From JAFGBM01 sp964610155 (lineage in GTDB: Bacteria > Actinomycetota > Actinomycetes > Actinomycetales > Demequinaceae), in contig CAZSUY010000004.1 of NCBI GenBank assembly GCA_964610155.1, positions 67,256 to 131,255 of the forward strand: a stretch of 64,000 nt of DNA, in the 5' to 3' direction. A program made the translations under genes and the position numbers. How positions within the stretch are numbered: position 1 is the first letter of the stretch; each line of letters begins with the position of its first letter. Shown here piece after piece: positions 33,510-43,882 of the stretch. Below the pieces are notes generated by a model. That model was not told where the DNA came from. It saw only the letters and a program-made list of their open reading frames with translations, and did not search any database.

Positions 33510-34450
33510 ACCCGAGCGAAGTGGTCCCATCCCCATCGAGAGGGAACCTCTCCGTTGACGAGCACCCCTTTGCGATCCCGTGTCACCGTACCGATCTCGA
33601 TCCATCCCTCTGGTAAGCGAACCGTTGGGGCAAAGGTCGCAACCAGGTGATGGTCTTCTCCGCCCGTGAGCGCCCACTCGTCCGCGTTGCCTACGACGGC
33701 AGTCGCGACCTTTCTGGCTGCTTTATGCACCGGCACGCGTCGGGAATCAACGGACATCCCAATTGAGGACGCCCTTGCCATGCGGGCGAGTTCGGTAACC
33801 AGCCCATCGGAGACGTCCATCATCGAGGTCGCCCCGGCTCGCGCAGCATCGATCCCCGCGCCGATCCTTGGCCGGGGCCGCAGGAACAGGTCGATGGACT
33901 CCTGGTCGATGTCGAGCAGGTTATCGAGCTGGTGGTAGCCGGCCATCGAGGCGCCCAGGGGACCCGACACGGCAATGATGTCGGCGTGATGCGCCCCTCC
34001 CCGCTGAATCGGTACTTCTCCCCTCATGTCCCCGATCACCGTGACGCTGACCGTGATCTCTCTTGAACCCGAGACGTCCCCGCCGACAACCCCAACCTCA
34101 TGAGGCTCACAAGCCTCCCGGAGCCCGTCGGCAAAGTCGAGCACCCACTCGACCTCGGTCGTCGGTGGTGCCGCTAGGGTGATCTGCAGGGCGATCGGTA
34201 CGGCCCCCATCGCATCGATATCCGCCATGTTTTGCACCGCAGCCCGAAACCCCACGTCCCCCGCCGTCGACCACTCGGTGCGGAAGTGCCTCCCCTCGAC
34301 CAACACGTCGCTCGATACGACGAGGTCGCCCTCGAGTCTGATCACGGCGGCATCGTCACCGGGACCAAGGACCGCGCAGGGGGTCGTTGGTAACCGGAGA
34401 GTCATCCGTTCGATAAGGGCGTCTTCGCCCAGATCGCCTATCTGAGGCAC
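33506..34450 (-). CDS. thiL: Thiamine-monophosphate kinase
   Basis: ThiL makes thiamine diphosphate from thiamine monophosphate. The 314 residues show GDLGEDALIERM, GPGDDAAVIRL, DVLVEGRHFR, VGFRAAVQNMADIDAMGAVP and MMDVSDGLVTELARMA, all family signatures with Mg-binding aspartates. GTG 34450 is preceded by TACGCT (34457-34462) with six bases between and no Shine-Dalgarno, so a leaderless mRNA is likely. No thiamine riboswitch is visible. Confidence 0.95.
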   Translation of the reverse strand: MPQIGDLGEDALIERMTLRLPTTPCAVLGPGDDAAVIRLEGDLVVSSDVLVEGRHFRTEWSTAGDVGFRAAVQNMADIDAMGAVPIALQITLAAPPTTEVEWVLDFADGLREACEPHEVGVVGGDVSGSREITVSVTVIGDMRGEVPIQRGGAHHADIIAVSGPLGASMAGYHQLDNLLDIDQESIDLFLRPRPRIGAGIDAARAGATSMMDVSDGLVTELARMARASSIGMSVDSRRVPVHKAARKVATAVVGNADEWALTGGEDHHLVATFAPTVRLPEGWIEIGTVTRDRKGVLVNGEVPSRWGWDHFARV

Positions 34451-34609
34451 ACGACCAGCGTAGGCCCCACCGGTCCATCTCGCATGTTGAGAATGTCACA
34501 TCTTGAGGATTCCGGCTCTGCAGGGCCTCGCGGCGACTGGGCGTGGCCTACCGCTCAGGGGCAGCGCCCGGGGATACGGTGGACGGAATTAGTGAAGGCG
34601 AGGTTTCCC

Positions 34610-35280
34610 ATGTCGGCACGCATTAGTCGCCAAGAGAGAGTTCAACAAGACCTCGATGAACTGCTTGGCCAATTGGCGATCCTGGCCAAGGCCCTGATCA
34701 TCCGCAATGGCGAGTTCTTTCCATTTGGGGCGACCATTGGGAAACGGGGCAAGTACACGCTTGTCACCCCCGTTCCCGAGTCCGATCAGCCCACCCCCCA
34801 CGACGTGGTCGACGCCATCCTCTCCGAGATTCAGACTTCGCGGGACACCTTCCGTGCCTACGGGGTGACAATGATGGCCGCGACGGCGGAAGGCGCCGAT
34901 GCCGTCAGGATCGAACTTGAGCATGTCGAGGGTTCGTCGCTCGTAATCGCCCTCCCATACGCTCGCGGTGATTTTGGAGCGTTCGCCTATGGTGACATGG
35001 GGGCCCTCCTGGCTGAACGTCGCGTGTGGACCGCTGAGCCCAAGGCTCCTACCCGCCCTTCCCGATCCACATCACGGGCGAAGTCGGCGTCGAAGGCCGC
35101 ACCAAAGAAGGCAGCGCCAAAGAAGGCCGCACCAAAGAAGGCAGCGCCAACGGGCGGCCCTAAGCCGAGCAAGACGACCAAGACAACATCCCCACGAGAG
35201 GCCACCAGGCAATCGGGAACCTCAGCGACCGGACATCGGTCCGCGCATCCCACCCGCAAATCCCTTCGAGCGCAACCCGT

Positions 35281-35284
<4 letters not shown>
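34610..35284 (+). CDS. Unknown protein with lysine/alanine/proline-rich tail
   Basis: The 224-residue protein has an N-terminal domain of about 140 residues (LLGQLAILAKALIIRNGEFFPFGATI...GADAVRIELEHVEGSSLVIALPY) that resembles small uncharacterised actinobacterial proteins with a GEFFPFG motif. The C-terminal 80 residues are basic and disordered, with SKAAPKKAAPKKAAPKKAAP, a histone H1- or HU-like tail that could bind nucleic acid. The start is ATG 34610, with GGCGAGG upstream; the frame is open to 34484 but that part shows no protein-like sequence. The stop overlaps that of ddl (CTAA). Confidence 0.7.
35105..35149 (+). repeat. 15-bp tandem repeats encoding KKAAP
   Basis: Three 15-base units at 35105, 35120 and 35135 (aagaaggcagcgcca, aagaaggccgcacca, aagaaggcagcgcca) encode KKAAP each. 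First and third are identical. The motif is related to the repeats of RNase E at 15165-15236. Confidence 0.85.
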
Positions 35285-36372
<1,088 letters not shown>

Positions 36373-36374
36373 GG

Positions 36375-37376
36375 CTACTCTCCCTCCGCCTTCCGCGGCC
36401 TCGCGAGGAGCTCGGCCATCACCAGCTCGGGCTCGGCCCCCCCATGGAGCATGGTGACGACGGCATCGCAGATCGGCACCTCGACGTCAGCCATCCGCGC
36501 CAACTGCTGGATCGAGAGCGAGGTCTGGGCACCCTCGGCCGTGCCTTCGATCTTGAGAATCGCCTCCTTCAGCGGCATTCCCTTCCCGATGAGTTCGCCG
36601 AGTGTGTGGTTGCGGGACAGGGGCGACGCGCAGGTGGCGATGAGATCACCAACCCCGGCGAGCCCAGCGAACGTGTCCGGTGCGGCACCGAGGGCAAGCC
36701 CGAGCCTCTGAATCTCGGCGAGCCCACGGGTAATGATCGTCGCCGTCGTATTGTTGCCGAAACCTCGCCCGTCAGCTATCCCAGCTCCAACGGCGATGAC
36801 ATTCTTGTAGGCCCCGCAAAGTTCGACCCCGACCACGTCGGAGTTCGTATACGGCCGGAAATACCAGGAGGCCAATGCATCGGCGACAGTGCTCGCCGCA
36901 CTTTCGGACCGTGAGGCGACGACCGTTGCCGTCGGCTGCTTCTGGGCGATCTCCCGAGCGAGATTAGGCCCCGACACAACCACGAGGTGGTCCTCCTCAA
37001 TGCCCCACACCTCTCCGAGGACCTCGCTCATCCTCAGGTGAGTGTCGACCTCGATCCCCTTCATAAGCGAGGTCACCTCCGCATCCGGAGGAATCAGGCC
37101 AGCGAAATCGGAGATAATGCCTCTCACGTTTTGTGCAGGCAAGGCTAAGAAGACCAGATCAGCGTCGGCCAATGCCTCTGCCGGATCGGCGGTGGCCTTG
37201 ACAGAATCGGGAAGCTCCCGGTCACCGATAAACGCTGAGTTTGTGTGCGAGGCGTTGATCTCAGCAATGGCGTCTTGGTCGATGCCCCACAAAATGACAT
37301 CGTTGCCAGCGTCTCCCAACACCCCCGCGAAGGTGGTTCCCCATGCCCCGGTCCCGAGGACTGCGATGCTGCTCAC
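36375..37376 (-). CDS. gpsA: Glycerol-3-phosphate dehydrogenase [NAD(P)+]
   Basis: GpsA makes sn-glycerol-3-phosphate for phospholipids. The 333 residues begin with the Rossmann motif VLGTGAWGTTFAGVLGDAGNDV. VVSGPNLAREIA, the catalytic Lys in CGAYKNVIAVGAGIADG and AGVGDLIATCASPLSRNH follow. GTG 37376 overlaps the plsC stop in GTGA. Confidence 0.96.
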   Translation of the reverse strand: MSSIAVLGTGAWGTTFAGVLGDAGNDVILWGIDQDAIAEINASHTNSAFIGDRELPDSVKATADPAEALADADLVFLALPAQNVRGIISDFAGLIPPDAEVTSLMKGIEVDTHLRMSEVLGEVWGIEEDHLVVVSGPNLAREIAQKQPTATVVASRSESAASTVADALASWYFRPYTNSDVVGVELCGAYKNVIAVGAGIADGRGFGNNTTATIITRGLAEIQRLGLALGAAPDTFAGLAGVGDLIATCASPLSRNHTLGELIGKGMPLKEAILKIEGTAEGAQTSLSIQQLARMADVEVPICDAVVTMLHGGAEPELVMAELLARPRKAEGE

Positions 37377-38095
37377 GACTTCGCCTTCCTCATGTCATAC
37401 GGCACTGCGGGAGCTCGTTCACCACGCATCTCCTCGACCATGCTTGTCAGGGTAGCCATGATTCGATCAGTTGCCTCCCTCATCGTCCGTTTTGAGATGG
37501 GGAGAGCCCTCAGGTCATCGAGGTCTATGGGGGGGCCCGCGATGACTGTCACCTTTTTTCGAGGAATCGGCTTGAGCCATTTGCTGTAGTGGCCCAGCAG
37601 TCGCTGAGCACCCCATTGGGCGACGGGAACGACGGGGACACCCGTCGTGAGGGCCATACGCGCTGTCCCCGTACGGGCGACCATGGGCCAGAGGTCGGGG
37701 TCGCGGGTCAAGGTGCCCTCCGGGAATATTGCGATCATGTCACCCCGCTCAAGGAAGGAGATACCGGCATCGACGGCCTCCTTGGCCTTGACAGTTCCCC
37801 GGTGAACCGGCACCTGATCGAGGGCCCGCACGATGCATCCGATAACGGGGGCTCTAAAGAGCGACTCCTTCCCCAAGAACCGTGGCGGGCAGCCGTTGTT
37901 ATACAGGAAATGCGCAAACGTCAGTGGGTCCGCATAGGTCACATGGTTGGATACCGCGAGGAAGCCACCGGACCGTGGCAGGTTCTCCGCGCCGTGCCAG
38001 TCCTTCTTGGTGACCATCCACAAGATGGCGCGGAGCAGCGCCGCGGCGCTCTCATACCCGCGCGGCACTTCACCGCGAAGAGGGGTCCTACGCAA
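37373..38095 (-). CDS. 1-acyl-sn-glycerol-3-phosphate acyltransferase (PlsC family)
   Basis: The 240-residue enzyme acylates lysophosphatidate. It has the catalytic NHVTYAD (HX4D), FLGKESLF, VPVHRGT and FPEGTLTRD blocks in the normal order. Its N-terminus overlaps the murA stop by 8 bases if TTG 38095 is used; GTG 38068 is an alternative start. It sits with gpsA, so glycerol-3-phosphate supply and acylation are transcribed together. Confidence 0.92.
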   Translation of the reverse strand: MRRTPLRGEVPRGYESAAALLRAILWMVTKKDWHGAENLPRSGGFLAVSNHVTYADPLTFAHFLYNNGCPPRFLGKESLFRAPVIGCIVRALDQVPVHRGTVKAKEAVDAGISFLERGDMIAIFPEGTLTRDPDLWPMVARTGTARMALTTGVPVVPVAQWGAQRLLGHYSKWLKPIPRKKVTVIAGPPIDLDDLRALPISKRTMREATDRIMATLTSMVEEMRGERAPAVPYDMRKAKS

Positions 38096-39398
38096 AGTCC
38101 GCGCCTAGCGCCGCGAGCTTGTCGCGGAAGCCCTCGTACCCCCGATCGATGACTCCAACGCCTGAGACGGTCGATGTGCCGGTGGCCACGAGGGCGGCAA
38201 TGAGGTGACTGAAGCCACCCCTCAGGTCGGGCACGTCGATGTTCACCGCCTCAAGATGGGTGGGGCCGGAGATCGCCGCGGAGTGAAGGAAATTACGTTG
38301 CCCAAAACGGCACGCCGTATCCCCCAGGCACTCCCGATACAACTGTATGGACGCCCCCATCTTGATCAGGGCCTCCGTGAAACCGAACCTCTGCTCATAC
38401 ACCGTCTCGTGGACGATGCTGAGTCCTTTCGCCTGTGTGAGCGCAACGACCAAGGGCTGCTGCCAGTCGGTCATGAAACCGGGGTGGACGTCCGTCTGTA
38501 GCGCGATCGCCCGAAGTTCCCCTCCGGGGTGGTAGAAGCGGATGCCATCCTCGACCACATCGAATTCTCCCCCGACCTTGCGGAAGACGTTGAGGAACAT
38601 TCCCATGGTGCGTTGCTGGGCCCCATGGATGAAGACGTCCCCACCCGTGGCGAGGGCGGCACACGCCCACGACGCGGCCTCGATCCTGTCGGCAAGTGAT
38701 GTGTGATCGAAGCCGTGCATCTTCTCGACGCCCTCGATCGTGATGGAGCGGTCGGTGTCGACCGAGATGATCGCCCCCATCTTCTGCAGGGTATCGATGA
38801 GGTCCTTGATCTCCGGCTCAACCGCGGCGTTCTCTAGCCGGGTGATGCCCTTGGCTTTGACGGCCGTGAGGAGGAGTTGTTCGGTCGCGCCGACGCTCGG
38901 GTAGCTGAGGCGATACTTGATCCCCGCGAGCCCATCGGGGGCCGTCAGGCGAAGCCCGTCGCCGACGATCTCGCTGGTGGCGCCGAACCTTTCGAGGATC
39001 TCAAGGTGGAAGCCGACGGGACGCTCCCCGATCTTGCAGCCACCGAGGTCAGGGATGACGGCCTCCCCTAGGCGGTGGAGCAGGGGCCCGCAGAAGAGGA
39101 TGGGGATGCGGCTCGAACCCGCATGGACGGAGATGTCCCCGATCTTGGCCGTGGCAACCTTCGCCGGGTCTACGGTCAGGTTCCCACTCGCAGCGTCATA
39201 AGTGACCGATGCCCCGTGGAGTTCGAGCAGATCGGTAACCACCGCGACATCCCGAATCTCGGGAACGTTGCGCAAGGTGGATGGCGTATCACCCAGGAGG
39301 GCGGCCACCATCGCCTTTGAGACGAAGTTTTTAGCGCCTCGAATGGTGATCTCGCCGGTGAGGGGCTTACCGCCCGTTATGCGGAGGGAGTCGCTCAT
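38088..39398 (-). CDS. murA: UDP-N-acetylglucosamine 1-carboxyvinyltransferase
   Basis: MurA starts peptidoglycan precursor synthesis by adding enolpyruvate to UDP-GlcNAc. The 436 residues have ITIRGAKNFVSKAMVAALL and the active-site loop GGCKIGERPVGFHL with Cys121, which corresponds to the fosfomycin target Cys115 of E. coli. DLRGGFSHLIAALVATG lies near the C-terminus. The start is ATG 39398, giving the family N-terminus. Confidence 0.95.
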   Translation of the reverse strand: MSDSLRITGGKPLTGEITIRGAKNFVSKAMVAALLGDTPSTLRNVPEIRDVAVVTDLLELHGASVTYDAASGNLTVDPAKVATAKIGDISVHAGSSRIPILFCGPLLHRLGEAVIPDLGGCKIGERPVGFHLEILERFGATSEIVGDGLRLTAPDGLAGIKYRLSYPSVGATEQLLLTAVKAKGITRLENAAVEPEIKDLIDTLQKMGAIISVDTDRSITIEGVEKMHGFDHTSLADRIEAASWACAALATGGDVFIHGAQQRTMGMFLNVFRKVGGEFDVVEDGIRFYHPGGELRAIALQTDVHPGFMTDWQQPLVVALTQAKGLSIVHETVYEQRFGFTEALIKMGASIQLYRECLGDTACRFGQRNFLHSAAISGPTHLEAVNIDVPDLRGGFSHLIAALVATGTSTVSGVGVIDRGYEGFRDKLAALGADFA

Positions 39399-39451
39399 GG
39401 TCCTATCGTGCCTCATCACGTGCTCCCGGCGACACCACGCGTCCTCGAAAC

Positions 39452-40081
39452 CTACGGCCACTCAGCTCCGTAACCGATGAACTGCTCCTCGTGCGCGGTT
39501 CCGGAGCCGTGCCACGATACGCCATCGGACGCCGTGCACGTTGTCGTGTAAGGGTATTCCCCGGGCGTGAGGATGATGTTATCGAAGTCCACCGCATACG
39601 GATGGAAGTTGCCGATCCACGGCTCCCCGATGTACGGAATGTGCTGGGGCCACACGAGGCCACCCATTGTCGTCGTACAGGAGACGGTCGCGCCCGGCGC
39701 CAATCGGATCTCCCCCTGGAGGTAGACCCCAATCGGACCGACTTCAAACGGCGCCGCGGGAATAACCGACAGGTACATGTCCCCGAACGCCGTGTTTGTG
39801 GGCCTGGACGCGGGGGCCGGAGCGGGTGGCTCCGGTTCCTCGGCGGGTGAGGGTTCAGTCGAAACCGACGGGCTGACACTTGGCAAAGGGGAAGGCGACA
39901 GGGAGAAAGAAGCGCCCGGCTCGACACTGGAGGTCACCGACGGGCTCATGCCTGGGGCGAGGTCTTCCTGAGTTTCCGGTCCGAATTGGCCGAGCACGAC
40001 AGCAGCACCACACGCGACTGCGGCAACGCCCACGGTGGCGCTAAGGTCCAGAAGGAGGCTCTTGGACAGCACGGTCACCAC
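39452..40081 (-). CDS. Exported protein with Ser/Pro-rich linker, unknown
   Basis: The 209 residues have an N-terminal hydrophobic segment (VGVAAVACGAAVVLG), a Ser/Pro/Glu-rich linker (residues 40-95) and a C-terminal beta-rich domain. That domain (MYLSVIPAAPFEVGPIGVYL...CTTTMGGLVWPQ...TTTCTASDGVSW) has two cysteines and many aromatic residues. The layout fits a cell-surface protein. I cannot name the family. It lies alone between murA and leuD with no clear promoter or Shine-Dalgarno. Confidence 0.65.
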   Translation of the reverse strand: MVTVLSKSLLLDLSATVGVAAVACGAAVVLGQFGPETQEDLAPGMSPSVTSSVEPGASFSLSPSPLPSVSPSVSTEPSPAEEPEPPAPAPASRPTNTAFGDMYLSVIPAAPFEVGPIGVYLQGEIRLAPGATVSCTTTMGGLVWPQHIPYIGEPWIGNFHPYAVDFDNIILTPGEYPYTTTCTASDGVSWHGSGTAHEEQFIGYGAEWP

Positions 40082-40110
40082 GCTATCGAAGACCGCCTAT
40101 CGGCGCCGGG

Positions 40111-40749
40111 CTAGGAAACAGAACGGGCGCTCTCGATCGGGACGGACGGCAGGTGCTTCGCCGGGAGGGTCGTAGGGCGCCACGCCTCGCGGGTGGATTC
40201 AAACGCAGTAATCGCCAGCTCGTCCTCAAGGGTCAGCCCGATGTCGTCCAGGCCCTCCATCAGGCGCCAGCGTACGTAATCGTCGATCTCGAACGGAACG
40301 GTGACGTCGCCACAGGACACCGTGCGGTCCTCGAGGGAGACGGTCAGGGTTCGCCCCGGCTCCTCCTCGAGGAGCTTGAAGAGGAGTTCGACTTCCCCCT
40401 GGCCGACCTCAGCGGTCAGGAGGCCCTGCTTTCCGGCATTACCCCGGAAGATATCGGCGAAACGGCTGGAGACGACGACCTTGAATCCGTAGTCCTTGAG
40501 GGCCCAGACGGCGTGTTCGCGACTTGAGCCGGTTCCGAAGTCGGGACCTGCGACGAGGATCGAGCCCCCCTTGTACTCGTCCTTGTTGAGGATGAAATCC
40601 GGGTCACCACGCCAGGCGGCGAAGAGGCCGTCCTCGAAGCCGGAGCGGGTGACCCGCTTGAGATATACAGCAGGGATGATCTGGTCCGTGTCGACGTTCG
40701 AACGGCAGAGCGGTACGGCGACCCCGGTGTGGGTGACAAATTTTTCCAT
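40111..40749 (-). CDS. leuD: 3-isopropylmalate dehydratase small subunit
   Basis: LeuD is the swivel subunit of isopropylmalate isomerase in leucine synthesis. The 212 residues show CRSNVDTDQIIPAVYLK, GPDFGTGSSREHAVWAL and SSRFADIFRGNAGKQGLL. The start at ATG 40749 lies two bases after the leuC stop. LeuC and LeuD form one heterodimer. Confidence 0.97.
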   Translation of the reverse strand: MEKFVTHTGVAVPLCRSNVDTDQIIPAVYLKRVTRSGFEDGLFAAWRGDPDFILNKDEYKGGSILVAGPDFGTGSSREHAVWALKDYGFKVVVSSRFADIFRGNAGKQGLLTAEVGQGEVELLFKLLEEEPGRTLTVSLEDRTVSCGDVTVPFEIDDYVRWRLMEGLDDIGLTLEDELAITAFESTREAWRPTTLPAKHLPSVPIESARSVS

Positions 40750-40751
40750 GG

Positions 40752-42173
40752 CTATGCCTCCATGCTTGCGGATTCGAGGTCGGAGGGGCTGGAGAGGGTG
40801 CCACGCACGGCCGTGGCCGCGGCGACGAGGGGCGAGACTAGGTGGGTGCGACCGCCCTTGCCCTGACGTCCCTCGAAATTGCGGTTGGACGTCGATGCGC
40901 TTCTCTCCCCAGGCGCAAGTTGGTCGGGATTCATCCCCAAGCACATGGAGCATCCGGCGTTGCGCCATTCCGCTCCGAAATCGGTGAAGACCTTGTCGAG
41001 ACCCTCGGCTTCGGCCTGAAGGCGTACCCGGGCGCTCCCGGGGACGACGAGCATCCGAACGCCATCGGCCTTGGAACGACCCTTGAGGACGGCGGCGGCG
41101 GCCCTGAGATCCTCAATCCGGCCGTTTGTGCAGGAGCCGAGGAAGACCGTATCGACCGCGATGTCCCTGAGGCGCGTGCCGGGTTCGAGGCCCATGTAGA
41201 GAAGAGCCTTCTCGGCTGAGACCCGCTCACCCTCGTCAATGATGTCGGCTGGGTTCGGCACGGACGCGCTCAGGGGAAGACCCTGGCCGGGGTTGGTGCC
41301 CCACGTGACGAAGGGCTCCAGGTCGGCGGCCTTGAGGACAACATCGGTGTCGAAGACGGCGTCTTCGTCGGTTAACAGCGTCCGCCAATAATCGAGGGCA
41401 GCGTCCCAGTCGGCACCGGTCGGAGCGTGAGGCCTCCCCTTGACGTACTCAAACGTCGTCTCATCGGGCGCGATGAGGCCAGCTCGGGCCCCGGCCTCGA
41501 TGGACATGTTGCACACCGTCATACGGGCCTCCATGGATAGACCACGGATGGCCTCCCCGCGGTATTCGAGCACGTAGCCCTGGCCCCCGCCCGTCCCGAT
41601 CTTGGCGATGACGGCGAGGATGATGTCCTTGGCCGTCGTGTCCTTGGGCAACACTCCGTCTACCGTGATCGCCATGGTCTTGAAGGGCTTGAGGGGCAGG
41701 GTTTGGGTGGCGAGAACATGCTCGACCTCGGAGGTTCCGATCCCGAAGGCGAGCGCCCCGAACGCACCATGGGTCGAAGTGTGGGAATCCCCGCACACGA
41801 CGGTCATGCCTGGTTGCGTGAGCCCGAGCTGGGGCCCGACAACGTGCACGACACCCTGGTCGGCATCACCGAGGCTGTGCAGCCTGATGCCAAACTCCTT
41901 GGCGTTGGCACGCATGGTGTCGATTTGCGTGCGGCTCGTAGAGTCGGCGATGGGCTTGTCGATGTCGAGCGTCGGGGTGTTGTGATCTTCCGTTGCGATA
42001 GTGAGGTCAGGGCGTCGCACGGTTCGGCCAGCTAGCCTTAGGCCCTCGAAAGCCTGGGGGCTCGTCACCTCGTGGATCATGTGAAGGTCGATGTAGAGCA
42101 GATCGGGGGCGCCGTCCTTACCCGTCTTGACCACGTGGCTTTGCCACAGCTTCTCGGCGAGTGTTGTGCCCAT
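40752..42173 (-). CDS. leuC: 3-isopropylmalate dehydratase large subunit
   Basis: LeuC holds the 4Fe-4S cluster that isomerises isopropylmalate. The 473 residues include DLHMIHEVTSPQAFEGLRLAG, CGDSHTSTHGAFGALAFGIGTSEVEHVLATQ and the cluster cysteines in GSCTNGRIEDL and GCSMCLGMNPD. AAGGGGA lies before ATG 42173. It is divergent from an IclR-type regulator, the standard actinobacterial arrangement. Confidence 0.97.
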   Translation of the reverse strand: MGTTLAEKLWQSHVVKTGKDGAPDLLYIDLHMIHEVTSPQAFEGLRLAGRTVRRPDLTIATEDHNTPTLDIDKPIADSTSRTQIDTMRANAKEFGIRLHSLGDADQGVVHVVGPQLGLTQPGMTVVCGDSHTSTHGAFGALAFGIGTSEVEHVLATQTLPLKPFKTMAITVDGVLPKDTTAKDIILAVIAKIGTGGGQGYVLEYRGEAIRGLSMEARMTVCNMSIEAGARAGLIAPDETTFEYVKGRPHAPTGADWDAALDYWRTLLTDEDAVFDTDVVLKAADLEPFVTWGTNPGQGLPLSASVPNPADIIDEGERVSAEKALLYMGLEPGTRLRDIAVDTVFLGSCTNGRIEDLRAAAAVLKGRSKADGVRMLVVPGSARVRLQAEAEGLDKVFTDFGAEWRNAGCSMCLGMNPDQLAPGERSASTSNRNFEGRQGKGGRTHLVSPLVAAATAVRGTLSSPSDLESASMEA

Positions 42174-42242
42174 GATTCGGTCCCCTTGATCTCACACTTG
42201 ATATCGGTGCTTGTGTGTCTCAACGCTGGAATACCTAAACGC

Positions 42243-42276
42243 TTGTGTCTCACGATATGGAACGCTAGTATCGTTC
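42243..42276 (+). promoter_or_regulatory. iclR promoter with overlapping inverted repeat
   Basis: -35 TTGTGT (42243-42248) and -10 TAGTAT (42266-42271) are 17 bp apart, and the ATG follows six bases later, so the mRNA is probably leaderless. The inverted repeat GAACG-N7-CGTTC (42260-42276) covers the -10 and ends just before the ATG, a good place for autoregulation. Two copies of a GTGTCTCA motif nearby (around 42213 and 42245) could be further regulator sites shared with leuC. Confidence 0.6.
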
Positions 42277-42277
42277 T

Positions 42278-42997
42278 ATGGACAATAGTAGCGGAGTTGG
42301 CGTCATTGACAAGACCTCGGCAATACTTTCCGTCCTTGAGGAGGGGCCGGCGACGCTAGCTCAATTGGTCACCGCCACCCATCTCGCCCGACCGACCGTT
42401 CACCGGCTCGCCCTGGCCCTCGAACACCACCACCTAATAACCCGAGACGCCCGCGGCGCCTTCATCCTCGGGCGGCGATTCCTCCAACTCGCCGCCGCCG
42501 TCGGTGAAGACAGGCTCGTCAGCGCCGCCCAGCCAATTCTTGAGGCCCTCCGCGATCGCACCAGCGAATCCGCCCAGTTGTTCCGAGCCCACGGCGAACA
42601 CCGGATCTGCATTGCCGCCGCCGACCGGCCCATGGGGCTGAGGGATTCCATCCCGGTGGGAACCACGATGACCATGAGCGCAGGCTCTGCCGCCCAGGTG
42701 CTACTCGCGTGGGAGGAGCCTGACCGCATGCACGAGATCCTCGAGGGCGCCCGGTATACCGCCGACGACCTCACGAAGGTCAAGGAGCAGGGGTTCGCGG
42801 AAAGCGCCGGTGAGCGCGAAGCGGGCGTCGCGGGAGTCTCAGCCCCCGTGTGGGGTTCGTCCGGACGGGTAGTAGCGGCGGTCTCCATCTCAGGCCCCAT
42901 CGCTCGCCTCACCGGGCACCCGGCAGAGCGCCACGCCCTCGAGGTCATGGATGCCGCACGACGCCTGAGCGACGTCCTACGTCAAAGCGAGACCTGA
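42278..42997 (+). CDS. IclR-family regulator (LtbR/NdgR-like)
   Basis: The 239 residues have an N-terminal winged helix (LAQLVTATHLARPTVHRLALALEHHHLITRD) and a C-terminal effector-binding domain (PILEALRDRTSESAQLF...AGVAGVSAPVWGSSGRVVAAVSISGP). Its place divergent from leuCD is that of LtbR/NdgR, which control leucine and tryptophan genes in corynebacteria and amino-acid metabolism in streptomycetes. Autoregulation is suggested by the inverted repeat over its own promoter. Confidence 0.92.
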   Translation: MDNSSGVGVIDKTSAILSVLEEGPATLAQLVTATHLARPTVHRLALALEHHHLITRDARGAFILGRRFLQLAAAVGEDRLVSAAQPILEALRDRTSESAQLFRAHGEHRICIAAADRPMGLRDSIPVGTTMTMSAGSAAQVLLAWEEPDRMHEILEGARYTADDLTKVKEQGFAESAGEREAGVAGVSAPVWGSSGRVVAAVSISGPIARLTGHPAERHALEVMDAARRLSDVLRQSET

Positions 42998-43041
42998 CCG
43001 TCCGCCAACCCCTGCCCCTCCGTCGAGGACGTCGCGGGATC

Positions 43042-43848
43042 TCAGTCCTTCGGACCCTTACCGGGGTTGTCCGACGAACGGCCTCCCGGGGTGCCATTGT
43101 CGTCGGAGTTACCCGGCGCCTCGTCGTCATCTTTGTTCTGCCCTTGGGCATCCCCAGACTTCGGGGCATCCTCAGACTTCCCGTGCAACGCGGTGTCCTT
43201 GACCGCCTGCGCCCGCTCCGATACGCCCTGCCCGAAATCCTTGCCCTTCGCGTCCGTTGACCCCATCCACTTGAGCATCTCTGAGACCTGGGTACGGACC
43301 TCGACGGACTGCTCGGAGCCCTGATTCTGCACCGCCACTGCCGCGTGGACGAGCGCCGAGGCGCTGTCCTCGTCACCCTTCTTCTCGAACGCGTGAGCGG
43401 CATGCTCCAAGGCCTGGTCGACGCGTCCCCTGTCGCACAGCCGGACCGCCTCATCTATCCGCTCTTCCGTTCCGCCGTTGCCGATGCCGATCGCCTCGAA
43501 GGCCTGGTCGATGGAATAGAGGACATCTCCTGGTGCCGCACCGTTCGATGCTACGGCCGCACCGCCGACACCGACAGTCGCAAGGGCCGCCACGCCCCCG
43601 ATGGCGACAAGCCGACGCCTCCAGGTGACGGGGGCCTTGGTGGTCCGCCGGGAGGGTACCGCCACGGCACTCTCCCTCGCCTCCATGGCGAGCGCCCTCG
43701 CCATGCTGTCCACGCGCTCCTGGGTCGGAGGTTCGGCCTTGCGCCTCAGGGCTTCGACCATCGGCGCCAAGCACGTCAAATCACCCTCGGTCGGCTCCCG
43801 GCCGGCGAACAGGCTCTCGATGTCCCTATCGGACCATTGAATGTTCAT
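43042..43848 (-). CDS. Membrane protein with DUF5667-like domain, probable anti-sigma partner
   Basis: The 268 residues have a cytoplasmic N-terminal part (about 1-85), one transmembrane helix (LVAIGGVAALATVGVGGAAVA) and an extracytoplasmic domain starting APGDVLYSIDQAFEAI, as in DUF5667 proteins. A long disordered tail rich in Asp, Gly, Pro and Lys closes it. It follows an ECF sigma factor gene on the same strand (34 bp gap). A membrane-bound anti-sigma role is an inference from this context; no zinc-binding HxxxCxxC motif is visible. ATG 43848 with GAGGATGAG upstream is preferred over longer forms. Confidence 0.7.
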   Translation of the reverse strand: MNIQWSDRDIESLFAGREPTEGDLTCLAPMVEALRRKAEPPTQERVDSMARALAMEARESAVAVPSRRTTKAPVTWRRRLVAIGGVAALATVGVGGAAVASNGAAPGDVLYSIDQAFEAIGIGNGGTEERIDEAVRLCDRGRVDQALEHAAHAFEKKGDEDSASALVHAAVAVQNQGSEQSVEVRTQVSEMLKWMGSTDAKGKDFGQGVSERAQAVKDTALHGKSEDAPKSGDAQGQNKDDDEAPGNSDDNGTPGGRSSDNPGKGPKD

Positions 43849-43882
43849 CTCATCCTCGTCATCGCTTGTGGGCACCCGGAGG

